Of a stretch of 64,000 nt of DNA, positions 21,248 through 30,583 are shown piece by piece. A program made the position numbers and the translations under genes. The stretch is taken from contig JAKEHY010000038.1 of the NCBI GenBank assembly GCA_022614805.1, forward strand, positions 252,270-316,269, given 5' to 3'. The stretch is from Candidatus Zixiibacteriota bacterium. GTDB lineage: Bacteria; Zixibacteria; MSB-5A5; DSPP01. The notes under the pieces were generated by a model, which did no database searches, was not told the origin of the DNA, and saw nothing but the letters and a program-made list of their open reading frames with translations. Within the stretch, counting starts at the first letter, position 1. Each line of letters starts with the position of its first letter.

Positions 21248-22696
21248 TTGAACAAACAAACGACGCTAGTTTTTTTGTTTTTGGCAGTCACTGGATTTAT
21301 TGTTTTCTACCCGGGGCTGAAGGTCGGTTTTGTGGCCGATGATTTTATCTGGCTCGAAAAGAGCCGGCACGTAAGCGAATTCAATCTATTTGACACGAGT
21401 AGTTTCGCTTTCGTCAAGGGCCGTCCGGGAACGATGCTAATCTTTTCCGTGCTCGACCGTTTTTTCCATCTCTATTCTACGGGCTTTCATTGCGTAACAT
21501 TAACCTTTCATATATTGAATGCGTTTCTGTTGTTTCTAATTTTTCATACCATCAAACTGAATTATGGATTTAGTCTTTTAGTTTCTCTGCTTTTTCTGAT
21601 TCACTTTTCAAATGAGGAAAATATCTTCTGGGCCGCATCCTTGTGCACGGTATTTTGCCTGTTTTTCTATCTTTGCTCGGTTTTGATTTATCTAAAATGG
21701 CTGGAAAATAGTCGTATGATTTTTAAGATAAGCGGATTGATTTTCTCTGTTTTGGCTGTGTCCGTTCGAGAAGACGCCGTTACCATACCCCTTGTCTTTT
21801 TGATGCTCCATTTTTGGAATGATAAAGCCAAGGAAGATAGACCCATAACTTGGGTCACTTCATTCCACAAGAATTGGTTGTTTTTCCTTCCACCCTTGTT
21901 CTTTTTGATTTATCGATGGGTTTCACTGGCCCAGGACCCTCGAGGGTATTCTTTTGCCTTTAGCCCTGTCATTTGGGTTCAGAACATCGCGTATTTTCTT
22001 GTGAACCTGTTACTACCCGTACGCTACGCTTTCGATAAAGTTGGCTATGATGTACAAACAGAGTTTCGGAATCACTTAATGTCCTATCAGAGTTCTGTAG
22101 TTGGAGTAATAGGCATCTCATTATTAATTTTGTTTTTCTTGGCCGTAAGGGCTAGAAAGAAAATTCCTAATCTCGTAAAGGCTGGGCTGCTATTATTCTT
22201 TATTGGACTGCTTCCATATTTGTTTTTGGTTGGAAACGCCCCAAGGTTTCTCCATTTTTCTTTGATTGGGGGGATGATTGTGATTTCCAGCGCCCTTTAC
22301 GCGGCGGCGAGACTATTTTCAATGCCCAGTCCGGAAAAATTTGTTTTACTTCTTGGAGCTGCCTTCACAGTTGGAAACTTGATCGTTTTGCACGAACGCG
22401 CCGGATGGTGGGTTAGAGCGGGCCAATTGGCGGAAAATATCGTAGCAGAATCTTCGGTTTTGGCTGGAAACCTTGAGAAAAATGAGGCCGTCTATATTAC
22501 CAATCTTCCCCGTCGGATAAACGGAGTCTATATTTTTCACATTGGTTACAATGAGGCAGTATCCCTGTTTCATCCGGAAACAGATAGAAGATTGCAGGAT
22601 ATAGGTACTAAAGATTTTGATGAGCTTAGAAGTTATAAGGATCGAAGAATTTTTACTTATAAGGCCGGCAAAATGCAGGAAGTAAGAATTCCTTAA
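21248..22696 (+). CDS. Membrane glycosyltransferase, GT-C/ArnT-PMT-like
   Basis: About 482 residues. I start at TTG 21248 (GGAAGAGAAG just upstream), which puts a hydrophobic helix at the N-terminus (TTLVFLFLAVTGFIVFYPG). It is followed by the periplasmic ADDFIWL (D31, D32) that matches the catalytic acidic motif of lipid-phosphosugar-dependent GT-C enzymes. Ten or more transmembrane segments follow, then a soluble C-terminal part of ~90 residues. The gene is markedly AT-rich compared with purA or gatC, suggesting transfer. The substrate is unknown; addition of a sugar to a surface glycan or protein is the likely role. Confidence 0.7.
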   Translation: MNKQTTLVFLFLAVTGFIVFYPGLKVGFVADDFIWLEKSRHVSEFNLFDTSSFAFVKGRPGTMLIFSVLDRFFHLYSTGFHCVTLTFHILNAFLLFLIFHTIKLNYGFSLLVSLLFLIHFSNEENIFWAASLCTVFCLFFYLCSVLIYLKWLENSRMIFKISGLIFSVLAVSVREDAVTIPLVFLMLHFWNDKAKEDRPITWVTSFHKNWLFFLPPLFFLIYRWVSLAQDPRGYSFAFSPVIWVQNIAYFLVNLLLPVRYAFDKVGYDVQTEFRNHLMSYQSSVVGVIGISLLILFFLAVRARKKIPNLVKAGLLLFFIGLLPYLFLVGNAPRFLHFSLIGGMIVISSALYAAARLFSMPSPEKFVLLLGAAFTVGNLIVLHERAGWWVRAGQLAENIVAESSVLAGNLEKNEAVYITNLPRRINGVYIFHIGYNEAVSLFHPETDRRLQDIGTKDFDELRSYKDRRIFTYKAGKMQEVRIP

Positions 22697-22697
22697 A

Positions 22698-23960
22698 TTA
22701 TCGCTTCACTATCGTCGCTTCCCGTTCCGGGCCGGTGGAGATGAGGGAGATGGGAACGCCCAAAGTTTTTTCGATGGTGGCGAGGTACTTCCGGGCGTTT
22801 GGCGGGAGCTTGGCAAAGCGGGTGATGCCGCGGGTGGAGCTTTTCCAGCCGGTGTAAGTCTTGTAAACCGGCTTGCATTCCGAAAGCTCGCACAAATCGA
22901 GCGGAAGTTCATCGGTCTTTTTGCCCTTATACTCATAGGCCACGCAGATTTCGATTTCCGGGAAGTTGTCCAGAACGTCCAGTTTCATAATCGCCAGCTT
23001 GTCGGTCCCGTTAATCCGGCAGGCGTGCTTTAGTATAACCAAGTCGAGCCAGCCCGTGCGCCGCGGGCGGCCGGTGGTGGCGCCGAACTCTTCTCCGGTT
23101 TTGCGCAAAAGCTCCCCCTCCAGTCCGGTCAACTCGGTGGGAAAAGGGCCGTTGCCAACCCGGGTCGTGTAGGCCTTCATCACCCCTATCACTTCGTCAA
23201 TCGCCTTCGGCCCCACGCCGGTGCCAGTCAAGGCACCGCCGGCAATGGTGTGGGAGGGGGTGGCGTAGGGATAGGTGCCGAAGTCCACGTCCAGAAGCGA
23301 ACCCTGCGCCCCTTCAAAAAGCACCGATTTCCTTTTCTTGATGGCCTCGTTCAAAAAGCGGGAGCCGTCCACCAGATAGGGGGAGATGAATTTTTCGTAG
23401 CTGCGCAATTGCTGAACCAGACCGATGGGGTCGATTTTGGAAAGCTGGCCGGCGTGATTTCGGCAGGAAAGGATGTCGTTCACCTTACGGGATAGTTTTT
23501 CGGGCGAGAGCAAATCGACGGCGCGGATGCCGCGGCGGGCGTACTTTTCGGAATAGGCCGGGCCGATGCCGCGTCCGGTGGTGCCGATTTTCTCCCCCCG
23601 GCGGGCCTCCTCCCACAAGTCCAGCTCCCGGTGGAAGGGGAGAACGATATGCGCTCCGGCGGAAATTTTCAGCCGCCCCTCCACTTTCACTCCCCGGGCG
23701 GCCAGCATTTCAATTTCCCTTTTCAGTTCCTCCGGTTCGAGAACGACCCCGGAACCGATGAGGCAGATTTTTTTGGGGTGCAAAATGCCGGAGGGAATCA
23801 GATGCAGCACAAATTTTTCCCCGTTGACGTAAACGGTATGCCCGGCGTTGGCTCCTCCCTGGTAGCGGGCGACGATGTCCGCTTTTTGGGAGAGAAAATC
23901 GACGATTTTCCCCTTCCCTTCGTCCCCCCACTGCAGGCCGACCACGATGCGGTTCGGCAT
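22698..23960 (-). CDS. purA: Adenylosuccinate synthetase
   Basis: 420 residues, normal length. It joins aspartate to IMP with GTP, the first step to AMP. The GTP-binding WGDEGKGK, the catalytic Asp-containing motif at the N-terminus, ARYQGGANAGHTV, FEGAQGSLLDVDFGTYPY and TTRVGNGPFPTE are all present. It is the last gene of tig-clpP-clpX-lon-engB-purA; its ATG abuts the engB stop by one base. Confidence 0.97.
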   Translation of the reverse strand: MPNRIVVGLQWGDEGKGKIVDFLSQKADIVARYQGGANAGHTVYVNGEKFVLHLIPSGILHPKKICLIGSGVVLEPEELKREIEMLAARGVKVEGRLKISAGAHIVLPFHRELDLWEEARRGEKIGTTGRGIGPAYSEKYARRGIRAVDLLSPEKLSRKVNDILSCRNHAGQLSKIDPIGLVQQLRSYEKFISPYLVDGSRFLNEAIKKRKSVLFEGAQGSLLDVDFGTYPYATPSHTIAGGALTGTGVGPKAIDEVIGVMKAYTTRVGNGPFPTELTGLEGELLRKTGEEFGATTGRPRRTGWLDLVILKHACRINGTDKLAIMKLDVLDNFPEIEICVAYEYKGKKTDELPLDLCELSECKPVYKTYTGWKSSTRGITRFAKLPPNARKYLATIEKTLGVPISLISTGPEREATIVKR

Positions 23961-24577
23961 CAGTTCCGACCCATCCGGGCTTTAAGCGGGGGGGAAAATG
24001 CCACCTTTGAAATCCATTTCAAAATTTCCGGTCTCCCAACCTTGGTCACGGCCGAGAAGTTTACAAATTCAAATTCTTCCGAAGCGGGTAAAGAAGCGGC
24101 TATTTTTTCCCCCTGCTGATTCATGTGCGAGCGAGACAACTTGTCGGCTTTCGTTAGAACAAAGAGAATGGGTTTGGCGGTGGTTTTTATCCAGCCGGCC
24201 ATTTGTGTGTCCAGTTCGGATGGTTCGTGGCGGATGTCCAATAGCGAAATGATACCGGCCAGCTTCGTCGAGGTATTCAAATAGCCATCCACCAGTTTGC
24301 CAATCCGTGCCTTTTCGGCGCCGGAAAGTTTGGCATAGCCGTAGCCGGGCAAATCGACGAAAAAAAGATTGTCGTTTATGAGATAATAGTTCAGGTTTTT
24401 GGTTTTACCCGGGGTTTTGGAAATCTCGGCCAATTTTTTCCGGTTGGTCAAGACGTTAATCAAGGAAGATTTGCCGACGTTGGAGCGGCCGGCAAAGGCG
24501 ATTTCCGGAAAGGTATCGGGACAGGCCCCGAGAGTTGCCACCGTTTTGAAGAAGCGGGCCTTTCGGATTTCCCACAT
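23960..24577 (-). CDS. engB: Ribosome-assembly GTPase EngB (YsxC/YihA)
   Basis: 205 residues. It acts in late assembly of the large ribosomal subunit. G1 GRSNVGKS (30-37), G3 DLPGYGYAKLS, G4 TKADKL and G5 FSAVTKVG are present; family members are small, as here. It follows lon with 27 bases between and overlaps purA by one base, so co-expression with the proteostasis genes is likely. Confidence 0.95.
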   Translation of the reverse strand: MWEIRKARFFKTVATLGACPDTFPEIAFAGRSNVGKSSLINVLTNRKKLAEISKTPGKTKNLNYYLINDNLFFVDLPGYGYAKLSGAEKARIGKLVDGYLNTSTKLAGIISLLDIRHEPSELDTQMAGWIKTTAKPILFVLTKADKLSRSHMNQQGEKIAASLPASEEFEFVNFSAVTKVGRPEILKWISKVAFSPPLKARMGRN

Positions 24578-24604
24578 GGTTCGACTTCGCTCACCATAAA
24601 CAGG

Positions 24605-26968
24605 TCATAAAACCAAATCGAACGCCTGCGCCAGCGTTTCTATTTTGTGGAAGGTCAATCCCTCTTTCAGCTCGGCGGGCAATTCGGCCAGGTCTTTCTC
24701 GTTTTTTTGGGGGAGGAGGATATGTTTGATGCCGGCCTGTTTGGCCGCCAGAATTTTTTCGTCCAGCCCGCCGACGGGCAAAAGCTTTCCGGAAAGGGTA
24801 ATCTCGCCGGTCATCGCAAAGCCCGGCCGGACCGGCTTTTTGGCCAGCGCCGAAAGCAAGGCGACTGCCATCGTAACTCCGGCCGAAGGGCCGTCTTTCG
24901 GCACCGCCCCTTCGGGAATGTGGATGTGGATTTCCAAATCCTTGAAGAAATCTTTTTTCAGCCGATAGGTTTTGTGGTTGGCGCGCAAAAAAGAAAGCCC
25001 GGCCTTGGCCGATTCCTGCATCACCTCCCCCAGCTTGCCGGTCAGGGTAAAGATCCCGCCGCCGGGCATCAAGGCGACTTCGACCGGCAAAAGTTCACCC
25101 CCCCGTTCGGTCCAGGCCAGACCCATCGCCCGTCCGACGGCCGGTTTTTTCTCCGCTTCGGTATCCAAATATTGCGGTGCGCCCAAAAGCTCGGCCACCA
25201 GTTCCGGCGTTACCGTTCTGGGAGTTTTCCCGTTTTCTGACAGCTTTCTGGTTGCCAGTTTGCGCATTATCGCCGCCATCTGACGTTCCAGCTCGCGCAC
25301 GCCCGCTTCTTTGGTATAACGGCGGATGATTTCCAAAACGGCCGCCTCGCTGAAGGAGAGCTTCAGCTTTTCGGTTCCGAGCTCTTTGGTGAGCTTCGGA
25401 AAAAGATAGTTTTTGGCAATCGCCGACTTTTCGTGCTCCAGATACCCCGGCAGGCGGATGATTTCCATCCGGTCAAGCAAGGGGAGGGGAATGCCGTCCT
25501 GATGGTTGGCGGTGGTGATGAAAAAGACTTTGGAAAGGTCGCATTCCACTTCGAGGTAATGGTCGACAAAGCTTTTGTTCTGCTCCGGGTCCAGAATTTC
25601 CAAAAGAGCCGCCGCCGGGTCGCCGCGGTAGTCAGCCCCCAGCTTGTCCACTTCGTCCAGCAAAAAGACCGGGTTTATGGAGTCGGCTTTTTTCAGTCCC
25701 TGCACGATTCGGCCGGGCAACGAGCCGATGTAGGTGCGGCGGTGGCCGCGCAGCTCGGCTTCGTCCCGCACCCCTCCCAAAGACATCCGGGTGAAGTTGC
25801 GCCCGAGGGCCCCGGCAATGGAGCGGCCCAAGGAAGTTTTTCCCACCCCCGGCGGGCCGACGAAACAGAGAATGGACCCTTTCTTCTCCTTGGAGAGACG
25901 CATTACGGCCAAGTGTTCGAGAATCCGCTCCTTCGGTTTTTTCAAGCCGTAATGGTCGGTGTCGAGTACGGTCTTGACCGTTTTGAAGTCGGTCACATCC
26001 CGGGTTTCCTTGCCCCAGGGAACGCCCAACAACCATTCCAGATAGCCCCGCACCACGGCCGCTTCGGAGGAATAGGGGTACATTTTCTTTAATTTCCCCA
26101 GTTCGGCACTACCCTTGTCTTTGACTTCCTTGGGTAAAGTTGGGGACGTCAATTTTTTGGCAAAATCGGCGGTCTCTTCGGGACCTTCCTCCATCTGCCC
26201 CAGTTCCTCTTTTATGGCGGCCAGCTGCTGGCGCAGGTAAAATTCCCGCTGGTTGCGGGTGACGTTTTCCCGCACCGAGGTGTCGATTTCCTCCTCTATT
26301 TTCAGAATTTCGATTTCGGCATTCAAAATTTCCAGCAAGCTCCGCAATTGGGTGACCGCCGAAGGCGCTTCCAGAAGCTTTTGCCGAATTTCGACTTTTT
26401 GCAAAATGTGGGCCGAAAAGGTGTCGGCCAGCCGCCGGGGGTCGGTGATGTTGTTCAGGTAAAGCAGGATTTCTTCCGGCATCCGGCGGTTGAGCCGCAC
26501 GTATTCTTGAAAAGCGGCGGAAGTTGAACGGGTGAGCGCTTCCAGTTCGTTTGGACTGGCGGCCTTTTCGGAGTTGAGCAAAGTCAGCCGGGCGGAGAGA
26601 TGTTTTTTCATTTTCGATTGCCCGTCCGCCGCAGGCAAATTAAAGACAGCCTCCGCCCGGGCCAGCCCCTCCACCAGCACTTTATGCGTACCGTTCGGCA
26701 GGGGGGTTACGTCCCGAATGCGTGCGACCGTGCCGACGGTGTACAAATCCTGCGGCCGGGGGAAGTCGGTTTCCGATTTTTTCTGGGTACACAGAAATAT
26801 CTGCTGGTTGGACTTCTGGGCCTCGTGCACGGCCTCCAGGGAGCTCGTGCGGCCGATTAAAAGGGGGTAGGACATTCCCGGAAAAACCACCACGTCCCGA
26901 AGGGGCAAAACCGGCAGGAGGTCCGCAAGGGTTATTGTTTCCTGATTGTGTTCAATGGTTCCCAGCAT
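24605..26968 (-). CDS. lon: ATP-dependent protease Lon (LonA)
   Basis: 787 residues. The N-terminal substrate-binding domain begins LPVLPLRDVVVFPG. Walker A is GPPGVGKT (371-378), Walker B VFLLDEVDKLG, and the serine-lysine protease has Ser695 (PKDGPSAGV) and Lys738 (GGLDEKILAA); the 43-residue spacing between them is that of E. coli Lon. It degrades misfolded and regulatory proteins in the cytoplasm. The start overlaps the clpX stop by one base. Confidence 0.97.
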   Translation of the reverse strand: MLGTIEHNQETITLADLLPVLPLRDVVVFPGMSYPLLIGRTSSLEAVHEAQKSNQQIFLCTQKKSETDFPRPQDLYTVGTVARIRDVTPLPNGTHKVLVEGLARAEAVFNLPAADGQSKMKKHLSARLTLLNSEKAASPNELEALTRSTSAAFQEYVRLNRRMPEEILLYLNNITDPRRLADTFSAHILQKVEIRQKLLEAPSAVTQLRSLLEILNAEIEILKIEEEIDTSVRENVTRNQREFYLRQQLAAIKEELGQMEEGPEETADFAKKLTSPTLPKEVKDKGSAELGKLKKMYPYSSEAAVVRGYLEWLLGVPWGKETRDVTDFKTVKTVLDTDHYGLKKPKERILEHLAVMRLSKEKKGSILCFVGPPGVGKTSLGRSIAGALGRNFTRMSLGGVRDEAELRGHRRTYIGSLPGRIVQGLKKADSINPVFLLDEVDKLGADYRGDPAAALLEILDPEQNKSFVDHYLEVECDLSKVFFITTANHQDGIPLPLLDRMEIIRLPGYLEHEKSAIAKNYLFPKLTKELGTEKLKLSFSEAAVLEIIRRYTKEAGVRELERQMAAIMRKLATRKLSENGKTPRTVTPELVAELLGAPQYLDTEAEKKPAVGRAMGLAWTERGGELLPVEVALMPGGGIFTLTGKLGEVMQESAKAGLSFLRANHKTYRLKKDFFKDLEIHIHIPEGAVPKDGPSAGVTMAVALLSALAKKPVRPGFAMTGEITLSGKLLPVGGLDEKILAAKQAGIKHILLPQKNEKDLAELPAELKEGLTFHKIETLAQAFDLVL

Positions 26969-28221
26969 CAGGCCGTTTTCCTTTTCGCCCCGTAGAACAA
27001 ATGCGGTTTTTGTTTTTTGACTATCGATTCTTTCGTCACCAGGCAGCGGGTTACCCCTTCCAGGGAGGGGAGTTCGAACATCACCTCCAGCATCGCCTCC
27101 TCCAAAATCGAACGGAGGGCGCGGGCACCGGTTTTGCGCTTCCGGGCCAATTCCACGACCGCTTTCAGCGCCTCGGGCTCGAAGACCAGCTCGATGCCCT
27201 CCATTTCAAAAAGCTTTTTGTACTGTTTGGTGATGGCGTTTTTCGGTTCGGTCAGGATTTTCAGAAGCGCCTCGGCATCCAGCTCTTCCAGCGCGCAAAC
27301 CACCGGCAGGCGGCCGACCAGTTCCGGAATCAAGCCGTAGGCCAGGAGGTCTTCCGGTTCGACCAGGGAAAAGATGGCCCCCTGTTTTTCCTTGGAGAGG
27401 GGGGTATGCATGGCGCCGAAGCCGACCGTTTTTTCCCCCACCCGGCGGGCGATGAGCCTGTCCAGTCCGTCAAAAGCGCCGCCGCAGATAAAGAGAATGT
27501 TTTTGGTGTTCAGTTGAACGAAGTTCTGCTCCGGGTGCTTGCGGCCCCCTTTGGGGGGGATGTTGGAAATCGTGCCTTCCAGAATTTTCAAAAGCCCCTG
27601 CTGAACTCCTTCGCCGGAAACGTCGCGGGTTATGGAAGGGTTGTCCCCCTTGCGCGCAATTTTGTCGATTTCGTCGATGTAGATGATGCCCCGCTCGGCC
27701 CGGGCCAGGTCGTAGTCGGCCGCCTGCAACAACCGGACCAGAATGTTTTCGACGTCTTCCCCGACGTAGCCCGCTTCGGTCAAGACCGTTGCGTCGGCGA
27801 TGGCGAACGGCACGGAGAGCATTTTGGCCAGGGTTTCCGCCATCAGGGTCTTGCCGGTGCCGGTGGGGCCGATTAAAAGAATGTTTGACTTTTCCAATTC
27901 CACGTCGGCGGCGGCTTTGGGGTGAAAAACCCGCTTGTAGTGGTTGTAGACCGCCACGGAGACCGACTTTTTGGCTTTTTCCTGGCCGATGATGTAACCG
28001 TCCAGGTATTTTTTAATTTCCGCCGGCTTGGGGAGCGTTTCCAAAGTCGGAAGGGAACTCGGCGTGACGGGCGGCTTTTTGCCGGCCAGAAATTGCGAGC
28101 AGGTGACCACGCAGGCGTCGCAGATGGAGGCGTCGTAGCCGGTGATTAACGTCACCACCTCGGCGGCGGGCCGCCGGCAGAAAAAGCAGCGTTCCTTCGG
28201 GTCGGTCGGTTTTTTTGGCAT
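26968..28221 (-). CDS. clpX: ClpX unfoldase, ATP-binding subunit of ClpXP
   Basis: 417 residues. The N-terminal zinc-binding domain has C12, C15, C34 and C37. Walker A GPTGTGKT, Walker [12 protein letters not shown], sensor arginines and the ClpP-contact loop (VGFG in place of the common IGFG) are present. It delivers unfolded substrates to ClpP. An intrinsic terminator-like hairpin lies between clpP and clpX (28224-28247), so part of clpX-lon expression may come from another promoter or from read-through. Confidence 0.97.
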   Translation of the reverse strand: MPKKPTDPKERCFFCRRPAAEVVTLITGYDASICDACVVTCSQFLAGKKPPVTPSSLPTLETLPKPAEIKKYLDGYIIGQEKAKKSVSVAVYNHYKRVFHPKAAADVELEKSNILLIGPTGTGKTLMAETLAKMLSVPFAIADATVLTEAGYVGEDVENILVRLLQAADYDLARAERGIIYIDEIDKIARKGDNPSITRDVSGEGVQQGLLKILEGTISNIPPKGGRKHPEQNFVQLNTKNILFICGGAFDGLDRLIARRVGEKTVGFGAMHTPLSKEKQGAIFSLVEPEDLLAYGLIPELVGRLPVVCALEELDAEALLKILTEPKNAITKQYKKLFEMEGIELVFEPEALKAVVELARKRKTGARALRSILEEAMLEVMFELPSLEGVTRCLVTKESIVKKQKPHLFYGAKRKTA

Positions 28222-28223
28222 TC

Positions 28224-28247
28224 CAAAAAAAAGGCGCTTGTGCGCCT
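28224..28247 (-). terminator. Intrinsic terminator-like hairpin between clpP and clpX
   Basis: On the minus strand AGGCGC-ACAA-GCGCCT (28232-28247) is followed by a run of eight T. It stands after the clpP stop and just before the clpX start, so it could reduce transcription into clpX-lon-engB-purA. Confidence 0.65.
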
Positions 28248-28288
28248 CGGGTTAAAGTACGGAAACGGGCGGAAAAATCAAGCCCCGC

Positions 28289-28897
28289 TCACTTGGAATT
28301 GGTGCCGGTGCCTTTCCTTTTGGACTCGTAAATCTCATCCACAAGCCCATAGGTTTTGGCCTCCTCGGCGGACATAAAGAAGTTCCGGTCGGTATCCTTT
28401 TCAATTTTTTCCAGCGGCTGGCCGGTGTGCTTGGCCAGAATATCGTTTAACCGGGCCTTGATGGTCAAAAGCTCCTTGGCGTGAATCTCGATGTCGGTAA
28501 CCTGCCCCTGCACGCCGCCCCAGGGCTGGTGAATCATTATCCGGGCATGGGGCAAAGCGAAGCGCTTCTTGGGGGCGCCGGCGGCCAAAAGCAAAGCCCC
28601 CATCGAAGCGGCCATCCCCACGCAGGTGGTGGCCACGGCCGGCTTGATGAACTGCATCGTGTCGTAAATCGCCAGGCCGGAGGTCACAATGCCGCCCGGG
28701 GAGTTAATGTACAGGTTTATGTCCTTTTCCGGGTCTTCGGCTTCCAGAAAGATAAGCTGGGCGATGACCAGGTTAGCGATGTTGTCGTCGATGGGGCTGC
28801 CGATAAAAATAATCCGGTCCTTCAAGAGCCGGGAGTAAATGTCGTAGGCCCGCTCCCCCCGGCCGGTCTGTTCCACCACCATGGGTATTAGCTGCAT
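28289..28897 (-). CDS. clpP: ClpP protease subunit with Asn in place of the catalytic Asp
   Basis: 202 residues from ATG 28897, which has AAAGGAC upstream; starting further up is less likely. The nucleophile Ser98 (GMAASMG) and His123 (IMIHQPWGG) are in the standard places. The third triad residue, Asp172 in the DTDRD motif of most ClpPs, reads DTDRN (codon AAC), so Asn172. The oxyanion and handle regions look normal. Listeria ClpP1 is a known natural enzyme with the same Asn. It should form the double-ring chamber used by ClpX. It is translated between tig and clpX. Confidence 0.95.
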   Translation of the reverse strand: MQLIPMVVEQTGRGERAYDIYSRLLKDRIIFIGSPIDDNIANLVIAQLIFLEAEDPEKDINLYINSPGGIVTSGLAIYDTMQFIKPAVATTCVGMAASMGALLLAAGAPKKRFALPHARIMIHQPWGGVQGQVTDIEIHAKELLTIKARLNDILAKHTGQPLEKIEKDTDRNFFMSAEEAKTYGLVDEIYESKRKGTGTNSK

Positions 28898-28910
28898 ATT
28901 AAAGTCCTTT

Positions 28911-30188
28911 CTATCTTCCATCCTCATTCTGTATAACGGCATTGGCAAGCAAAAAGTCAATCAGCTTTTCCTCCAAAATTGACTCGCGCACGTTTTTGAT
29001 GCGCCCGGACTTTTTTATAAACTCGCGGGCCTCCTCTGGTTTCATCCCGTAGTTGGCGGCAAAGCGGGCCATCCAGGCGGAGGCATCGGCCTCGGTTACC
29101 TCGATTTTTTCCTTTCCCGCCAGCGCGTGCGACAGGAAATCCCATTTCATCATCCGCTCAAAAGGGGGCCAGACCTTTTGTTCAAAATCGGACTCGGGAA
29201 CGGACCCCTTTTCCTTTTTTAAATCCTCCTTCAAACGCTCTTTGGTCCCGGCCGAAAACGAGGGGGGAAAATCAAAGGGATTTTCCTCCACCAGCCGGTT
29301 GCGAACCTCCTGGCGAATGGCCTCGTCCGCTTCCCCTTCGGCGGAAGCTTCCAGCTTTTTGCGCACGGCCATCACCAGTTCCAAATAAGTCTGCGCGTTC
29401 CACTCCTTGAGCCGTTGGGCCAAAGAATCATCCTTGGGCGGCAGGATTTTCTCCTTAATCTCTTTCACCACCGCTTTGAAGGTAACCGTGGAACCGGCCA
29501 GGTTTTTTTCGCTGTAATTTTCCGGATAGGTGACGGTCACTTCCGTCTGTCCAAAAGGATGTATTCCGGTCAAAGCGGTTTTGAACTCCGGCAGCAGCGT
29601 GGGGGTCAAAACCACCTCGTAGTTGGGGATATTTTTTTCTTTTATCCGGTTTTGCGAATCGGAAACCACTTCCAAATCAAGAATCAAAAGGTTCCCCTCT
29701 TTCGCTTCCCGGGTAACGGCCGACCACTCTCCGGCCTCTTCCCGCAGCCGTTCCATCACCTGCTCCACGTCCTCATCTTTTACCCTCCGCACCCGACGGG
29801 TGAGTGCCAGCCCCTTGTACTTTTTCAGCTCGATTTCCGGGCGGACCTCAAAGCTGACGGTAAAGGAAAGCCCGGCGGCGGGGTCGTAATTCATCTCGCT
29901 TATGGCCGGGGGGGTAATCGGGGATACGCTTTTTTCCTTCTCCAAAAACTCCCGATAGGAGGCGTCCACCAGTTCAGCGATGGCATCCTGGGTGGCGGCA
30001 CCCAAAAACTTTTGACGGATAATCTTTTTAGGAGCTTTCCCTTTCCGGAAACCCGGAATTTGGGCCTCGGCTTGATAGCCAGCCAAATACTGTTCAATTC
30101 GGGGTTCCACCCGGGCGGCCGGCACTTCCACTTTCAGCCGGCGCTTCCAGTTTTGGTCTTTGGTAAGCGTATATTTTGTTTCGGTCAT
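28911..30188 (-). CDS. tig: Trigger factor
   Basis: 425 residues. It is the ribosome-bound folding chaperone with prolyl isomerase activity. The N-terminal ribosome-binding signature region reads [18 protein letters not shown], followed by the FKBP-like middle domain (residues ~160-245) and a long helical C-terminal domain. It is the first protein gene of the cluster, preceded by tRNA-Leu. Confidence 0.93.
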   Translation of the reverse strand: MTETKYTLTKDQNWKRRLKVEVPAARVEPRIEQYLAGYQAEAQIPGFRKGKAPKKIIRQKFLGAATQDAIAELVDASYREFLEKEKSVSPITPPAISEMNYDPAAGLSFTVSFEVRPEIELKKYKGLALTRRVRRVKDEDVEQVMERLREEAGEWSAVTREAKEGNLLILDLEVVSDSQNRIKEKNIPNYEVVLTPTLLPEFKTALTGIHPFGQTEVTVTYPENYSEKNLAGSTVTFKAVVKEIKEKILPPKDDSLAQRLKEWNAQTYLELVMAVRKKLEASAEGEADEAIRQEVRNRLVEENPFDFPPSFSAGTKERLKEDLKKEKGSVPESDFEQKVWPPFERMMKWDFLSHALAGKEKIEVTEADASAWMARFAANYGMKPEEAREFIKKSGRIKNVRESILEEKLIDFLLANAVIQNEDGR

Positions 30189-30309
30189 TTTTTTGCTTCA
30201 AGACGTGACGAATTTTGTTTTCATCGTTGTTTCAGTGGCCTCGATTTTGGTCGAGGGAGTTCTGGCGGCACATTGGCGCCGGCTACTGACAAAAGGCGGA
30301 CTCAAAAAC

Positions 30310-30391
30310 TGCGAAAGGGGGGAGTCGAACCCCCACCCCCGAAGGGACAGGATCCTAAGTCCTGCGCGTCTGCCAGTTCCGCCACTTTCGC
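30310..30391 (-). tRNA. tRNA-Leu (anticodon TAG)
   Basis: On the minus strand the acceptor stem GCGAAAG/CTTTCGC (30385-30391 with 30311-30317), a D-arm, an anticodon stem CAGGA/TCCTG with loop CTTAGGA, a variable arm closed by CCC/GGG, and a T-arm GGGGG-TTCGACT-CCCCC can be folded. The TAG anticodon and long variable arm make it leucine, reading CUA/CUG. The discriminator is A and CCA is not encoded. It lies just upstream of tig. Confidence 0.93.
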
Positions 30392-30534
30392 GCGCTACGA
30401 CAAGCTTCCAGGGGCTACGCTCAAGGTTCGGAGCACACCATCGGGCACGGCCCTTGGGACGGCCATTCAAAATACGAAAGTTTGGACACAAGCGCAAACT
30501 CACTGCAGGCAGGGGAAAGCCGGGCCGTTTCTTC

Positions 30535-30569
30535 CAAAAAAAGAGGGCGGGTTTCCAACCCGCCCTCTT
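30535..30569 (-). terminator. Intrinsic terminator after the dockerin protein gene
   Basis: A 13-base stem, AAGAGGGCGGGTT with its complement (30541-30569), is followed on the minus strand by a T-run. It ends the gene whose stop is at 30584. Confidence 0.85.
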
Positions 30570-30583
30570 TCAGGTTTTTTTAT

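Noticed and set aside
26722-27876. Open frame opposite clpX and lon (384 codons)
   Set aside because: Antisense to two unmistakable genes, no motifs, no ribosome site.
30198-30503. Minus-strand reading frame with ESGGTGRRAGLRI
   Set aside because: It is a translation of the tRNA-Leu gene, a common artefact, not a protein gene.
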